Of a stretch of 64,000 bases of DNA, positions 12,107 to 24,487 are shown one piece after another. Location of the stretch: assembly GCA_944989445.1 (NCBI GenBank), contig CALYLW010000499.1, positions 248,001-312,000 of the forward strand, written 5' to 3'. Within the stretch, counting starts at the first letter, position 1. Every line of letters begins with the position of its first letter. The position numbers and the translations under genes are program-made. The notes under the pieces were generated by a model. The model saw only the letters and a program-made list of their open reading frames with translations. It had not been told where the DNA came from and did no database searches. Source of the DNA: Ampullaceana balthica. Lineage: Eukaryota > Mollusca > Gastropoda > Lymnaeidae.

Positions 12107-13432
12107 AACCAAATAATTTATGGGTGAATGGACACACAGATACAGTACCAAATAATTTATGGGTGAATGGACACACAGATACAGTACCAAATAATTTATG
12201 GATGAATGGACACACAGATACAGTACCAAATAATTTATGGATGAATGGACACACAGATACAGTACCAAATAATTTATGGATGAATGGACACACAGATACA
12301 GTACCAAATAATTTATGGATGAATGGACACACAGATACAGTACCAAATAATTTATAGATGAATGGACACACAGATACAGTACCAAATAATTTATGGATGA
12401 ATGGACACACAGATACAGTACCAAATAATTTATGGATGAATGGACACACAGATACAGTACCAAATAATTTATGGATGAATGGACACACAGATACAGTACC
12501 AAATAATTTATGGATGAATGGACACACAGATACAGTACCAAATAATTTATGGATGAATGGACACACAGATACAGTACCAAATAATTTATGGGTGAATGGA
12601 CACACAGATACAGTACCAAATAATTTATGGGTGAATGGACACACAGATACAGTACCAAATAATTTATGGGTGAATGGACACACATATACAGTACCAAATA
12701 ATTTATGGGTGAATGGACACACAGATACAGTACCAAATAATTTATGGATGAATGGACACACAGATACAGTACCAAATAATTTATGGATGAATGGACACAC
12801 AGATACAGTACCAAATAATTTATGGGTGAATGGACACACAGATACAGTACCAAATAATTTATGGATGAATGGACACACAGATACAGTACCAAATAATTTA
12901 TGGATGAATGGACACACAGATACAGTACCAAATAATTTATGGATGAATGGACACACAGATACAGTACCAAATAATTTATGGATGAATGGACACACAGATA
13001 AAGTACCAAATAATTTATGGGTGAATGGACACACAGATACAGTACCAAATAATTTATGGGTGAATGGACACACAGATACAGTACCAAATAATTTATGGGT
13101 GAATGGACACACAGATACAGTACCAAATAATTTATGGGTGAATGGACACACAGATACAGTACCAAATAATTTATGGATGAATGGACACACAGATACAGTA
13201 CCAAATAATTTATGGATGAATGGACACACAGATACAGTACCAAATAATTTATGGGTGAATGGACACACAGATACAGTACCAAATAATTTATGGATGAATG
13301 GACACACAGATACAGTACCAAATAATTTATGGATGAATGGACACACAGATACAGTACCAAATAATTTATGGATGAATGGACACACAGATACAGTACCAAA
13401 TAATTTATGGATGAATGGACACACAGATACCT
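12107..13432. repeat. 39-bp satellite, 34 copies, with higher-order repeat
   Basis: The unit contains CCAAATAATTTATGG and TGAATGGACACACAGATACA and is almost invariant. One site alternates between GGGTGAATGG and GGATGAATGG. Reading that site as V (gtg) or M (atg), the last 22 copies give VVVVMMVMMMM twice, so an 11-copy, 429-bp higher-order unit is duplicated (12592-13020 and from 13021). Private changes include a TAG variant at 12354-12356, CATATA near 12682 and GATAAA near 13000. Open frames on both strands follow from the period of 13 codons and are not taken as genes. Confidence 0.97.
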
Positions 13433-13639
13433 AAAAAAAGGAGAGAAGGTGGGGTGAACAGATAGGGCGAGGCCCATAGGTGTGGATGGATGGATAGTGA
13501 ATGAAGTATGTAGGTGATTGGGTAAATGGATGGATAGATACATAATAAGATAGAAACAAATTTAGACATAGATTACGTAGGTGTATTATGAAGATATGTT
13601 GATATATTGATCTATACCTTTAGATTAACCATTCTTTAA

Positions 13640-14035
13640 GTTTGAATGATTTCTTTATTTGTATCTCATCAATGTTTGTATAGACACAACATGATATGTA
13701 GAGACTTTAATTTTACTAATCTTTGTGTTGACACATCATGACAAGTACAAATTAGACTTTTACTTTACTCAACGTCAAACGGACACACCTTGACAACGTC
13801 ATATGGACACACCTTGACAACTTCATATGGACACACCTTGACAACGTCATATGGACACACCTTGACAACTTCATATGGACACACCTTGACAACGTCATAT
13901 GGACACACCTTGACAACTAAAAAATGACATTTTCATCTTACCCAACTTTGTAGAGACACGCCATGATAACTGCAAATGACACTTTTATCTCACCCAGATT
14001 TTTATGGACACACTTCGACAACTATAAATCACATA
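13640..14035. repeat. Degenerate ~52-bp repeat containing a 24-bp array
   Basis: About five diverged units of the form TTTTA(T/C)TTTACCCAA, TTTGTATAGACACACCATGA, CAACTACAAATGACAC. Within them, 13770-13917 is a clean 24-bp array (CATATGGACACACCTTGACA plus AC(G/T)T) of six copies in which CGTC and CTTC mostly alternate, so the effective unit is 48 bp. Confidence 0.8.
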
Positions 14036-14648
14036 AAAGTCATAACGTCCTCTAATAATTTTTTCACTCGGAAATTAACTTTTTTCTTCGTTTTCTCTTT
14101 CCACTATTTTGCACCCCGATGGAAACAAAAAACCAAACGAACTCCATCGTCCGCGACTCGACAAAGCTCGCACAGACTTGGATCGATGTCACGACACAAG
14201 ACAAATAAGCAATTTTCTATCCAGCGGTCACAGAATAACCAGATCTCAAAGGTTCGCATAGTGACAAGCGTTGAAGACCTTTGAACACCAATTTTAGCAG
14301 AAGTCATCCAGCGGTGTGGTTGGGGAAAGAGGTGGAGGGGAGGGGGGAGGCAGCTTTGATGCTTTCCGTACACACTTGCAACATTACTAACTAGGTTTCA
14401 AACGACTCCGCATCTCTTCGTCCTGGGAGTATTCCCAAAAGTCTTGATTTGCTTTAATGAAAAAGAAACTTGACCTTTTTCATCTGTGCCTTATAATAGT
14501 GGAGGTAGCCATAACATCTAGCGGTGGTGGTGGTTGGGGGGGTAGGATACCACAGAGTAGCAGAAATCAACTTCTGCTATACCAACCCATGTTAATGTGT
14601 GAGGCGGTTTGCGTGATGCGCGTGTGCTTGGGGTAGCTGTACTTGGCC
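14036..14648. other. Non-coding, purine/pyrimidine-biased
   Basis: No recognisable gene. A short 89-102 codon frame pair on opposite strands at about 13976-14373 overlaps the end of the repeat and has no family resemblance. Confidence 0.45.
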
Positions 14649-14855
14649 ATGGGTACTTTTCCGGGCTATGGGTACTTTCCGAGCCATAGGTACTTTCCCG
14701 GGCTATAGGTACTTTTCCGAGCTATAGGTACTTTCCAGGGATATAGGTACTTTCCAGGGATATAGGTACTTTCCAGGGATATAGGTACTTTCCAGGGATA
14801 TAGGTACTTTCCAGGGATATAGGTACTTTTCTGGGATATAGGTATTTTTTGGGTT
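14649..14855. repeat. 19-20-bp tandem repeat, about 10 copies
   Basis: Unit TATAGGTACTTTCCAGGGA; the first copies are diverged (GGGCTATGGGTACTTT), the middle four or five are identical, and the array decays again after 14840. Confidence 0.92.
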
Positions 14856-16576
14856 ATAACTTCTTTTCAATCGTAATAGTTACATTTAATTTTAATGGTA
14901 ATTTTCTTTGGCTATAATTACTTTTTAGGGATTGAAGATATATTACTTTGCCTATAATTGTTCCCCTTCAGGCTGGGTTTCTTAATGCTGATGTTATGCG
15001 CTTAGAAGGCGGGTTGGGGGCGAAGACCCACATATTTCTTACGTCTGGTCTGGTCGTACCCTCACACATTCGCACGTTAACCATTCATCCCCAATCTCGC
15101 CTCAAAATAGAAACAGCCGGTTCTTAATCACCACGTGGGCCAGCCACGGGCACGACATCACCTGTGGGTCCATTGTAACAAACAGTGGCAGCTTCTGAAC
15201 CTAATCGACGCACCTGTGGACCTGTGACGGAAAAGAAACTTTGCTGGAGCGGCTACGGATGCAGACGTGACTTAAGTATTTGCACAAAGAAATAAAACAT
15301 TAAGGGAGCCGGTCAAGAAGTTCTCAAAGGAAGATTTTCTTCGTGAAATATAATGTTTATTATGTCGTTGCCTTCACAGCAGATAACGAACATTTGTTGT
15401 CAAGTGTGAATAATTATCCGAACAAATGGGAACACTCTAAGGCGGGGTGTACAACGTCCGGCCCGCGGGCATAATAAGGTCCACGCTTAAATTTTAACTT
15501 GTTCGCTGCCTCATCTTAAGTAATTAACTGACTCTTGGATGTTTCCTGTAACGAAGACTTTATATTTATCAGGAAAGCCTAAATAGTAAGATTTTTTAAT
15601 TACTTAAATCGATGAGGTAAAATGGAGGCAATATGCAATGAAGTTTTGTTCTTTTCCAACGTGAGTATACATTAAAAAAAGCCTATGCATTCATGTGCTG
15701 TTTGGTGTACTAAATTTCATGATGTCCGATGGAAAAAAAATCAATGTAAAAAATTGTATATTTTTGCTAACTCTGAAAATGAAATGAATGTGACGTTGTG
15801 TAGGCTACTTAAAATTTCTGAAAAAACATTTTTTATCATAACATTTGTGACTAGTTATATTTCAACACAATTTTTTTCTTTAACTTAACTAGTATAAAAT
15901 AAAAATCTTTAGTGAATAACGTGATCATCATTTATCCAAATTTTATAATTTCAAATGATGGAATGAGACATTAGATTGTTTAAAGTATCGACAATCAAGA
16001 TTGTATTGTCCCTTTTGATTCCCGAAAATATCACTCTTAAAAATTACAAACAAAAAAACAATCCCTTTTTTTAAAAGCCTGTTCTAGTTCTCAATGTATG
16101 TTACTAATGTTGATGCACTTAATCCGCCCTGCGCATACTTTTACCTAATAGAATATGGCCCGATTTAAAACAGTTCAGACGCCCCTGCTCTGAGGTATCT
16201 GACTCATGGAACATTTTAATGAATAGAAAACACATATTTTTTTCTTTAACGGAATAGCCATTTGATTTATTACCCAGGTAATTATCAACAAATTTACTTA
16301 GGGTGATGGTTATTAAAATAACGGTTACAAGGATCATTGATATTATAAAAAAATAGAATTTTTTTCCGCCAAGAAAAGTTGTTCCATCGAAATTAGAGTA
16401 ATGTACGCTCAATCCAAAGTCAAATGTCGCGAAAGTTTTTTCTTTGTTTGTTATTACGTATTTTCTTAGGGTTGTAGTTTGCGAATGATTTGAAAACGTA
16501 TTGTCCCAGTTTTTGACAACAACGAGACAAATAATAATAAAAATTAAACAACCCGTAAAAACAAAGATTTTGACTA
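14856..16576. other. Non-coding; one weak membrane-segment frame
   Basis: No supported gene. On the minus strand at 16119-16412 a 97-codon frame (start TTG, not ATG) has one hydrophobic stretch of about 20 residues. Without ATG, splice context or a known family I do not call it a gene. Confidence 0.4.
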
Positions 16577-16964
16577 TAAATCCCTTATATATCAGACATA
16601 ACTAAAAGTATTAATTATGTTCAATATAATACGCACCGCGTGACAAACATTAACAGACTGAACTTGCGGTAAAACACGGGGATGCGGTCATCAATGGCTG
16701 GAGTGAACTTCAGTTACACGTGGAGGTTAACTATAGCAGAAGGCTACATAGAGATACATAGAGATAAACTTAAAATTCATTATTTTAATCATTCAATCGA
16801 TCTGAAATTTTGATACAATGCAATTTTCGGTAACACAAGTTTATGTACAAAATTTCAGCTCGATAGAATCACGGGAAGTGGGTCATGTTTGACTTTTGTT
16901 TTTCTGCACGACCGACCAAGACAGACAAGACGACAAGACGGTTGAAGTTAATATAATGGATTTA
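16577..16964 (-). mobile_element. TIR element, 'AAATCCCTTATAT' family, copy 1
   Basis: Left end TAAATCCCTTATAT, right end ATATAATGGATTTA (imperfect inverse). The interior shares the GAGCTGAAATTT and TTCAGATCGATCG-type segments of the copies at 55.9-57.3 kb in inverse orientation. The sequence outside the left end (CCCGTAAAAACAAAG) is also shared between copies, so the real element may be longer. No coding capacity. Confidence 0.65.
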
Positions 16965-16972
16965 AAAACCAC

Positions 16973-18425
16973 TATATCAAGCAAAAAAACTATTACTATC
17001 TATCAATATACATGTCACGTCTGTCTGTCATGCATGTCTGTCTGTCCGTGACGCTATGCGAGGTAACTACCGATTTAAAAAAAAATGAAAATATAGAAGT
17101 AAAAAATGTTGCTTCCGAAATTAACAAAATGTGTTTCTCGCCATAAAATATTGTGACGTGACGTCATTATTTGAGCTTTTATTAATTTGTGAAGGGATCG
17201 AAGTAAAAAGAGCCATGTTTTATTTGATGTGATAAATATTATGATTATTTTTTTTGGTATTAAATGGCCGGTTTGGTGTACGTGTCCATGTCAATATTAT
17301 GTACGTAATTATAAATTTATTTTTCTATATCAATGTATAACATTCGTTTTTCGGTTTATGAAATTTACAATTGGTTGTCGTTTGGTTGTCAAGTTTCGAT
17401 GCGTTTTGAACTGCAAAGCCATTATTTATTACTGCAAATGAAACTTGTCAACTTATGCTTCAGTTTAGCGTTTTTTTCCTTTTAAACACTTTGAGATTGC
17501 ATAATAATGTTACGACCAATTTTGTGCATAAACCGATAAGTCATAATAGATCTTGAAAAGGTGCTGACTTGACAATAATAAAAAGTTTATGTGAATTACT
17601 AACACGTGTATATTAAATTGTAAATATTAACAGTTGATAAGTTAATCTTTTCTGCTTTCATGTGACAAACTTTGCTTACTACGTTTCATGAAAAATAAAT
17701 AGTTATTAACATGTGTAAAATTACAGTTTATTTTTTACATGTTTTGGTTACGTTGTGGTAATAATGTATGGACAAATGGGCAAATAAACTGACAAGTCAT
17801 AATTATTGATGAAGCTTAAACGGCTTCAAATCACAGATGTGCGTTTGTGGATCACATTACAGTCACATAATTTATTTTTAACGCACTGTGGTGTATTATT
17901 GGTGCACTCATAATTGGTGCGCACTATTCAATGCCGCACGTTAACGTCCGGCTGACTCCTCAGCAATATTTGTTAATACGTCGAACTTCAAACTTCTTTG
18001 CCGCAGTATCACTTTATGATGTGTGTAATTCACTATGCATTTATTATTATCATGATTATATCATTATTATTCATTCAAACTTATATAACGCGAAGCCTAA
18101 GCTTGGAGGTTTTCTCATAACACATATATTCGTATATATAATCAAAATATATACTCTGCTATGTCCGTTCGTAACGCTAGATTTTAGAAAGCGCACCGCT
18201 AAAAAAATAGCCTTGAAAAAATACTGCCTTAAAAAAAAACACTTTTTTCAAAGGTCCGCATAAAATTGTTCAATATGGGAAAGAGATTTAATTTTTCGCT
18301 CTTGGTCTATACGTTTTCTGATTATTTACAATACTATGTGGCTTTCAGGCAAAAGGGACAATTACAAAATCTGAAATATATCCATTTTGAAAACTTCCGT
18401 AATTTTTGTCGGGTAATACACACGT
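16973..18425 (+). mobile_element. Non-autonomous Helitron-like copy A
   Basis: Long similarity to 24488-26267: shared blocks include GACGCTATGCGAGGTAACT, AATATTGTGACGTGACGTCA, CAATTGGTTGTC and GACTCCTCAGCAATATTTGT. The 3' end (CTTCCGTAATTTTTGTCGGG then TAATACACACG) is a mutated version of the hairpin plus CTAG that ends the sister copies. No Rep/helicase coding sequence; frames inside are short and frame-shifted relative to the sister copy. Confidence 0.65.
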
Positions 18426-19811
18426 TTTTATATGAAGTGCTGTGAGCCCAACTTACTACACTACATACGTTTTCAAAATTATTATTATTGTTATAAGTAT
18501 TTAAATTTTATCCAAGGTGTTTTTGACAGCATTTTAGCTGAATATTCCATGCCCCGGAAAATAGCTAACGACAATTAACAAGATTTACGAAAAGCGGAAG
18601 AAAGTTCAGTAAATGGGCATCTCGGATGATCATTGATCAGGATTCGAACGCTGTACTGTGTATGTGCTTTCTTTGTTATAAATGAAACAAATAAACAAAC
18701 AAACAAACTAGTTTTTGTTGGTTTGTGTTGTCTGGTACACTGATCCAAAAGCTAGAAGTATTCTTTGCCTGGTTGATTTCAAAGAAATAACGCAATCATT
18801 TCCTAATGCAAGAAGGTTTCTGTTTGAAAGTAACAAATCCACATGCAGCTGCGCATCTTAAAAAATGTTTTAAATGAAAAAATGTACTATGAAAGAAAAA
18901 TTCTCATAGTAAAAAACTATAAAATACATATATATTTTTTAAATTAATTTTTTAAAATATTTTTAAAGCTACAAAGTGTCCATAAATCTCAGCTGTTGAA
19001 ATTCTAAAGATTAAAAAAATTAGAAAATTAAAATATAAAGCTATAAAATATCTATCACAGTGGTTCTTTTATTGAAGTTAAATTTATACAAATCGTAGGC
19101 CACATGCATCTGCACTCACTCCCCCCACCCACCCCGCCCAGACTCGACGAGACGTTAAATGCCATTGTACTCGTTTGTTGAAACGTCTACCTGTAACATA
19201 TCGAAAGGTTTCCAGGGATGGTGGGAAGAAGGGGGGGGTAAGTAGGAAGAGCCAGTCGAGTTCAGGATCGGTATGTTTATTTTATTAATACAAGCCCCTC
19301 CCCCCGCCTCCCCCCCACCGCCAAGGATATCACGAATACATTAGACCACGACCCTTTTATTGGCTGCAACCGCCATCAAAAACTTTCCGTCCTCTGGTGT
19401 TGCTTTAGCGGACATATTAGAACAGCGATGAGGACCGGGAAAACCCGGCACGATCAGACATTGACAAGGTTCGGCGAGGTAGTAAAAGGTCGGGGTTCAA
19501 TTACGTTGTTGTTCTTTTTTTATACAACACGCGTGCGCGAATTCCACACGTGGCGGTGGTTATTAGAAATATAGAGTGCGTTGAGGACTGATCTATCGTT
19601 TGTATTACCGGAAGGCATCTAGGAGTTGCATGGAAAATCTTAAGTACGGTAGGGCGTGGAATGATTTTTACGTTATATATCACAGAGAGACACAAAATGA
19701 TGTATCGGAATCTTAAGAGAAGAAAGGTAAAAATACGCAGTACAATGAGATGCATGATATCACGCGGGTAGAAGTTCGGATCACAGTGGGGAATTTGTTT
19801 TACTTGTAGGC
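18426..19811. other. Non-coding, no gene seen
   Basis: AT-rich DNA with (AAAC)n near 18690, a GC-rich patch with C/G runs at 19110-19330, and no recognisable frame. A GATTCGAAC string at about 18641 resembles a tRNA B box, but no A box or cloverleaf was found nearby. Confidence 0.45.
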
Positions 19812-20074
19812 GATCTTCCCTTTAAAACTGCACGGCTTTGTGGCCGCGCAGATATCTGACCGACGCCGCGCAGCAGTTTAGCATTACCGCGCAGCAAAAT
19901 TGATAACATGTTGAACCAAAAAAAAATGGATGCCGTTCAACTCTGCACCCAAGTTTGTTTTGTTTTTTTTGTTTTTGTTTTTTTGTTGTTGTTGTTATTG
20001 TTGTTGTTGTTGTTGTTGTTGTCTTTTTACTTTGCAGACTGATCAACGAAGTTTAGAGTAGAGGGAACATTGAC
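19812..20074. mobile_element. MITE, 'GTTCCCTTTAA' family, copy 1
   Basis: Left part CTTCCCTTTAAAACTGCACG, right part GAGGGAACATTG. The interior GCCGCGCAGATATCTGACC and CGCGCAGCAGTTTAGCAT matches the copies at 44574-44753 and 51515-51673. A GTT microsatellite (19985-20020) has expanded inside. Termini are diverged. Confidence 0.6.
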
Positions 20075-21040
20075 ATTGATGTATGTTTCATAAAGGGGAA
20101 ATTGTTTAAAATCGTTTTATGTTTCGTTTGGACCTCGATATTTGGGACTCTTGACATTCCCTTCAGAAATACCGGTGATTCTCAAACATTTTGTGGTAGA
20201 TCAGATCGAACAGATCTTCTTATTCTCATTTAACTACATGTTAAAAATGTCAGCTTTCATCAAAATGATTTTTGTTTAAAGTTATTGGAGGTCTTCTGAA
20301 AGTCCGACGCTTTTGAACAACTTCGCTGTGATTCTTTTTTCATTCATGAGTTCCTCTCTTGTCTATGCCCTTGATAGCCATGCTTAGAAACCTCTAAATA
20401 TATCTCTTGTTTAGTCTCAGCCTTCGTTCGACCGACTTCTTAAAGAGTTTCTCCTCTTTGTATATCAATTATTAATTGGTTCAAATATGAACAACACAAC
20501 CCCCCGCCCTAAAACCACTTGTACACACACACAAAAAGGAAATAATATAATAAAAAATGTCTAGTCCAGACGTTATCCAACTGCAGAGTTGCCACGAGAT
20601 GCCCTTGTTAAAATTAGACCTGGGGCGCCTTGCTGAAATTGGATGCAGAAAGGGCTCCGAGCCTTGAAGTAGCTATAATGGTTGGGGCGGGAGGGTGGGG
20701 GTAGGGGTAGAGGCGTATCCTAAAGTTCATGCTACGTTATCGGGATCAATGTCCCCAAACCCTACCCACCCCCTCTTCTCTCAAAGGTGTTTACGGGGTT
20801 TCCCTTGTACTATTTTTATCAGCTATAGGCAAACAGGGAGAAAAAACATAATTTGATTTTTATCATTGTGTTATGAGGTGTACAGCGATAGGAGCGTCGC
20901 CTTAAGAGTCGACCAACAGATAAGGGTGTAATACACAGTTCTTGAAAACGAGACAAGAAATCTCAAAGTGTGCGTTTTTTTTTGGGGGGGGGAGGGGGGC
21001 AAAAAGGGGTACGGGATAGTGAGTGGCGAGAGAGGCAGAA
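20075..21040. other. Non-coding, no gene seen
   Basis: Short frames only; G-rich tract at 20985-21000. Confidence 0.45.
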
Positions 21041-21047
21041 GTCGTTA

Positions 21048-21105
21048 TTAAAAATACATATAATACATACAATACATATAATACATATAATACATATTCT
21101 TGGAA
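21048..21105. repeat. 10-bp TA-rich short tandem repeat
   Basis: About five copies of the ATACATATAA type, with minor changes, immediately before a dispersed 60-bp repeat. Confidence 0.7.
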
Positions 21106-21165
21106 TCACTTCAGATAGGCCAATATCATCGAAGAAGCTTATCGAATTCATTATGGTGTGGTCCT
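21098..21165. repeat. Dispersed repeat shared with 22288-22345
   Basis: The pair share TGG(A/T)ATCACTTCAGAT(A/G)GGC near the left and GCTTATCGAATTCATTATGG near the right, 1.2 kb apart in direct orientation. Their nature is unknown; no termini were found. Confidence 0.6.
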
Positions 21166-21727
21166 GGCATTGGATGTGGGGTTTTAAAGACGCCCGCCCC
21201 CCTCCCCACCAACTGCGCTTTGAGTTTGACTAGCCGATGGAATCCGATAAAACTATTGGATAAATGTCGAAAAAAAATGACAGATGTTATGTTGTAAATT
21301 AACAGATATTTAAAATTGTCCAGCATGTTTTCAGTAGTTGCTCTTGTTGTAAACTTTTCATTCTTTGCTAAGGTAGAGGAATATATTTTCAACAGCAAAA
21401 TACTTATATAACGTAATAAGATTATTTGCTATCCTTTATATAAGGCGGTTTAAATAGAAATATTTTCGTAATGTAGAGTGCATCTACATCTCATTTGAAC
21501 TCACCTTTATTTTACGACCCACGTTCCTCATGGCTAAATGAAAGTTGTGATTAAATAGAACTAAAGCTCAAATACATATTACGGCCTCACTCAACGTTTT
21601 ATTGATAAATGTTTCAAGTTTTACCTGGAGTCGTTTTCTCTGCGCTCAGGATTAAATCTGAACAGGATTGTGCCATCTTTGGTTTTAATTATCTGGTGTA
21701 GTGGGGTACGGTAAGTGTTTGGGTTAA

Positions 21728-21950
21728 GATAAGGGTTAGGGTAAGGATTAGGGTATGGGTTAGGGTAAGGATTAGGGTATGGGTTAGGGTAAGGATTAGG
21801 GTATGGGTTAGGGTAAGGATTAGGGTATGGGTTAGGGTATGGGTTAGGGTAAGGATTAGGGTATGGGTTAGGGTAAGGATTAGGGTATGGGTTAGGGTAA
21901 GGATTAGGGTATGGGTTAGGGTAAGGATTAGGGTATGGGTTAGGGTAAGA
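21728..21950. repeat. 24-bp telomere-like minisatellite
   Basis: The unit is four 6-mers, TTAGGG TAAGGA TTAGGG TATGGG, so every second hexamer is a perfect metazoan telomere repeat. About nine copies, with one 12-bp short unit at 21829-21840. The G-rich strand is the plus strand. It is internal to the window, hence interstitial rather than a chromosome end. Confidence 0.92.
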
Positions 21951-23004
21951 CATTCATGATATTTCTTATATATATTCACCTTTTGTGACAGTACAGTCCC
22001 TATTTATATAAAAAAGGCTTTCTAGACTTTTAGGCTAAGGAATTTTCGATTAAATAGCAGGCTTATTGCCGGTGTATCGTTTGAAGACTTCTGCGCTAAA
22101 TAGACAGTCAAATAATTTGAAACCGGTCGTCTGCAGAAGGGTGCACTGCAAAGATTAGAGGTTAAGCAATCAAGCCCCCAAAAACATTCCGTCTGTTTAG
22201 AAAGTGTTATGTATTAAAGACGGTTCTTTTATGCAGAAGCTTATACAGAAAAAGTAGCTGCTATCGCAATAAAAATATTACACATTTTTGGTATCACTTC
22301 AGATGGGCAAGTGAGAGCAGCTTATCGAATTCATTATGGCTTGTGGGTATTCAAGATGAAACAAACGACTGGAAAGTCTCTAAAACCCAATTCAATTTGT
22401 TCTAAAAGCTCTTCAGAATAAAATTTCACATATTAATATCTCAACACGCGAAAGAAAAACATTCATATTCTCGCCATCCATATTAATAAGGAAGGTATAT
22501 AGCCCTATAATAAACCATAATTAAGAATGGTATTTGTTTGATATATACAGTGTTTATAACTACTTTCATTAAATTCACGACGGCCTAAGTAGGTCGCTCG
22601 CTCTAATTTAGAGCAACAGAAAAATCCATTTCAATTAAATGGAATGTTTCCAACCACGAGTTGCCTTTTAATCCGATACTTAGAAATAAAAATGATCACG
22701 TCATTAAAGGGTTTTTTTCCGTTGAAGATCACGTGCTTTAAATTTCTCGTCTGCTCAATTTGTCTAGGGCGGTTTTCGGTCAGGAAGCAGCCGTATTCGG
22801 CTGGCGGGAAATAAGACACGGCCAGTGGGTCTCAAAAGCCCCCAATCCCGATACCTCCATATTGTAAAGGGTTGAATAGTGACCACTTAGTGATCACAAC
22901 AATGTTAGGTCAGTGTACGTCCAAATGAATAATAAAAAGCCATGATTGGTCCTCTAACTTACCTACTTAGTGTAGCCAAGGTGTGTCGGCTAGCGTACAG
23001 CTTC
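21951..23004. other. Non-coding, no gene seen
   Basis: AT-rich. It holds the second copy of the dispersed repeat at 22288-22345 and no supported frame. Confidence 0.45.
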
Positions 23005-23140
23005 TAAGTTAAATCATTAACCCTTGAAATACTATAGGACAGAAGAACACAGAGCTAAGTAGTAGTAATATATAAGTTAAATCATTAACCCTTGAAATAC
23101 TATAGGACAGAAGAACACAGAGCTAAGTAGTAGTAATATA
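23005..23140. repeat. Near-perfect 68-bp tandem duplication
   Basis: TAAGTTAAATCATTAACCCT starts at 23005 and again at 23073. I see no difference between the two units up to AGTAGTAGTAATATATA, and the next base series begins to copy it again (TAGGTTAATTCATT) before diverging. Confidence 0.92.
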
Positions 23141-23214
23141 TAGGTTAATTCATTCTTATTTAAACTTGGAAAAACAACACAATTATAATATAATAAATTC
23201 TATAAAAACAATCA

Positions 23215-23660
23215 GATAGACATTGGGATAAAAAACAATATACACAATTCCCGTTGTCTGTATGTATGTATGGATGTAATTATAGTTAGGTGGCGATGCG
23301 ATCGATTTTGTTTATTTTAGAAAGCAGCGCACCAAATTAATGCACCAAAAATAACACTTTTCGAACGTGCCGCATAAAATAGTTCACTATGATAATAAAT
23401 GAATCAAATAAAAATAAATAAAATCAACGAAAGTTCTGTATTACATTATAATTTAATATGATGTGAATTTATTTTGAAAACTTCCGTCATTTTTGACGAG
23501 TGAACCAAAAATAACTCTTTTCGAACGTTCCGCATAAAATTGATCAATATGATAATAAACGGAAAAAAAAATAATGAAAGTTCTGTATTACGTATTTTTA
23601 AAAATCTGATGTGTATTTATTTTTAAAAACTTCCGTCATTTTTGACGGGTGATACACTAG
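23215..23660 (+). mobile_element. Helitron-like 3' end with duplicated terminal segment
   Basis: Ends with the hairpin CCGTCA-TTTT-TGACGG, then GTGATACA and CTAG (23657-23660) followed by T: the 3' signature of Helitrons. The last 155 bp or so are present twice (about 23330-23500 and 23505-23660), the first copy ending in a mutated GACGAGTGA. The 5' end was not located with confidence. Confidence 0.65.
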
Positions 23661-23999
23661 TACTTTTATAATTCCGTATGCAATAACAAACACAAATTCT
23701 CGTTCTTCCCGTCCTGAATTCGGGCGGGCAATGGGTTTCCCAAAGAAACCAGAAAAACCAACACTCTATCAAATCTAAAACTATAATAAAAATGCATTTT
23801 AAAATAAATTTAATAGGAACGCTTTAAAAAAATTAAAATGTACAAGCATATACTGATTATATATTAAAACAACTTAAATCAACTGCATCACTACATACAA
23901 CTATGTGAGTATGCAATTTGTAAATTTGTGTCACCCTACAAATCAAACTTCTAACGCCGGGCTATGTTGATGGTGACATATACCGTATGTACTCTTCAA

Positions 24000-24487
24000 G
24001 ACATAATTTATTAATACTAAATACAAGGTTAAACAATATAATTTGCAATTGTCACGCAAGTCTGTAGCGTCTGTCAGTCAGTCCTGACGCTACTAATTTT
24101 AGAAAGCAGGGAAAACCAAATTACTGCACCAAAGCATCAAAAGGTGTGCAAATTAAATATGCGCTGTAAAAAAATATTATATGACGTCATTGTGTTCGCT
24201 GATATTTTAATTTTGGAAAAGGGAACATTGTAAAAAGATAATTAGATGGTGGGTAATTATATAATTAAAAAAGAAAAGGGGCGCCCTAGGCGCCCTGCAA
24301 CCCCTATTATAAAATACTTTGTGTGCATTTCAGAAAGTTTAATATATCGTATGTATCAAACAAGGACAAGTTAGTTGGGCTTTTGAAAAAGGTCGGCGCC
24401 GTAGGCGCCCTAAAAAATTGCTTTTTTTAAATAAAAATAAATAGATTTCAGCTGAAAACTTCCGTCATTTTTGACGGGTGTACGCTA
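24000..24487 (+). mobile_element. Helitron-like copy B
   Basis: The start region (TATAATTTGCAATTGTCACG at about 24038) matches the start region of the next copy at 24497. It contains GGCGCCCTAGGCGCCC-type modules shared with 48.0-48.4 kb and ends with the CCGTCA/TGACGG hairpin, GTGTACG and CTAG at 24484-24487. No transposase coding. Confidence 0.65.

Noticed and set aside
12066..13543. 450- to 480-codon minus-strand frames and a 358-codon plus-strand frame
   Set aside because: They are the 39-bp satellite read in different frames; every frame is open because the period is 13 codons and no unique coding flank exists.
16119..16412. 97-codon minus frame with one hydrophobic segment
   Set aside because: Starts at TTG, AT-rich composition easily gives Ile/Leu/Phe stretches, no homology recognised.
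18625..18660. GATTCGAAC string considered as a tRNA B box
   Set aside because: No A box at the correct distance and no cloverleaf arms could be drawn.
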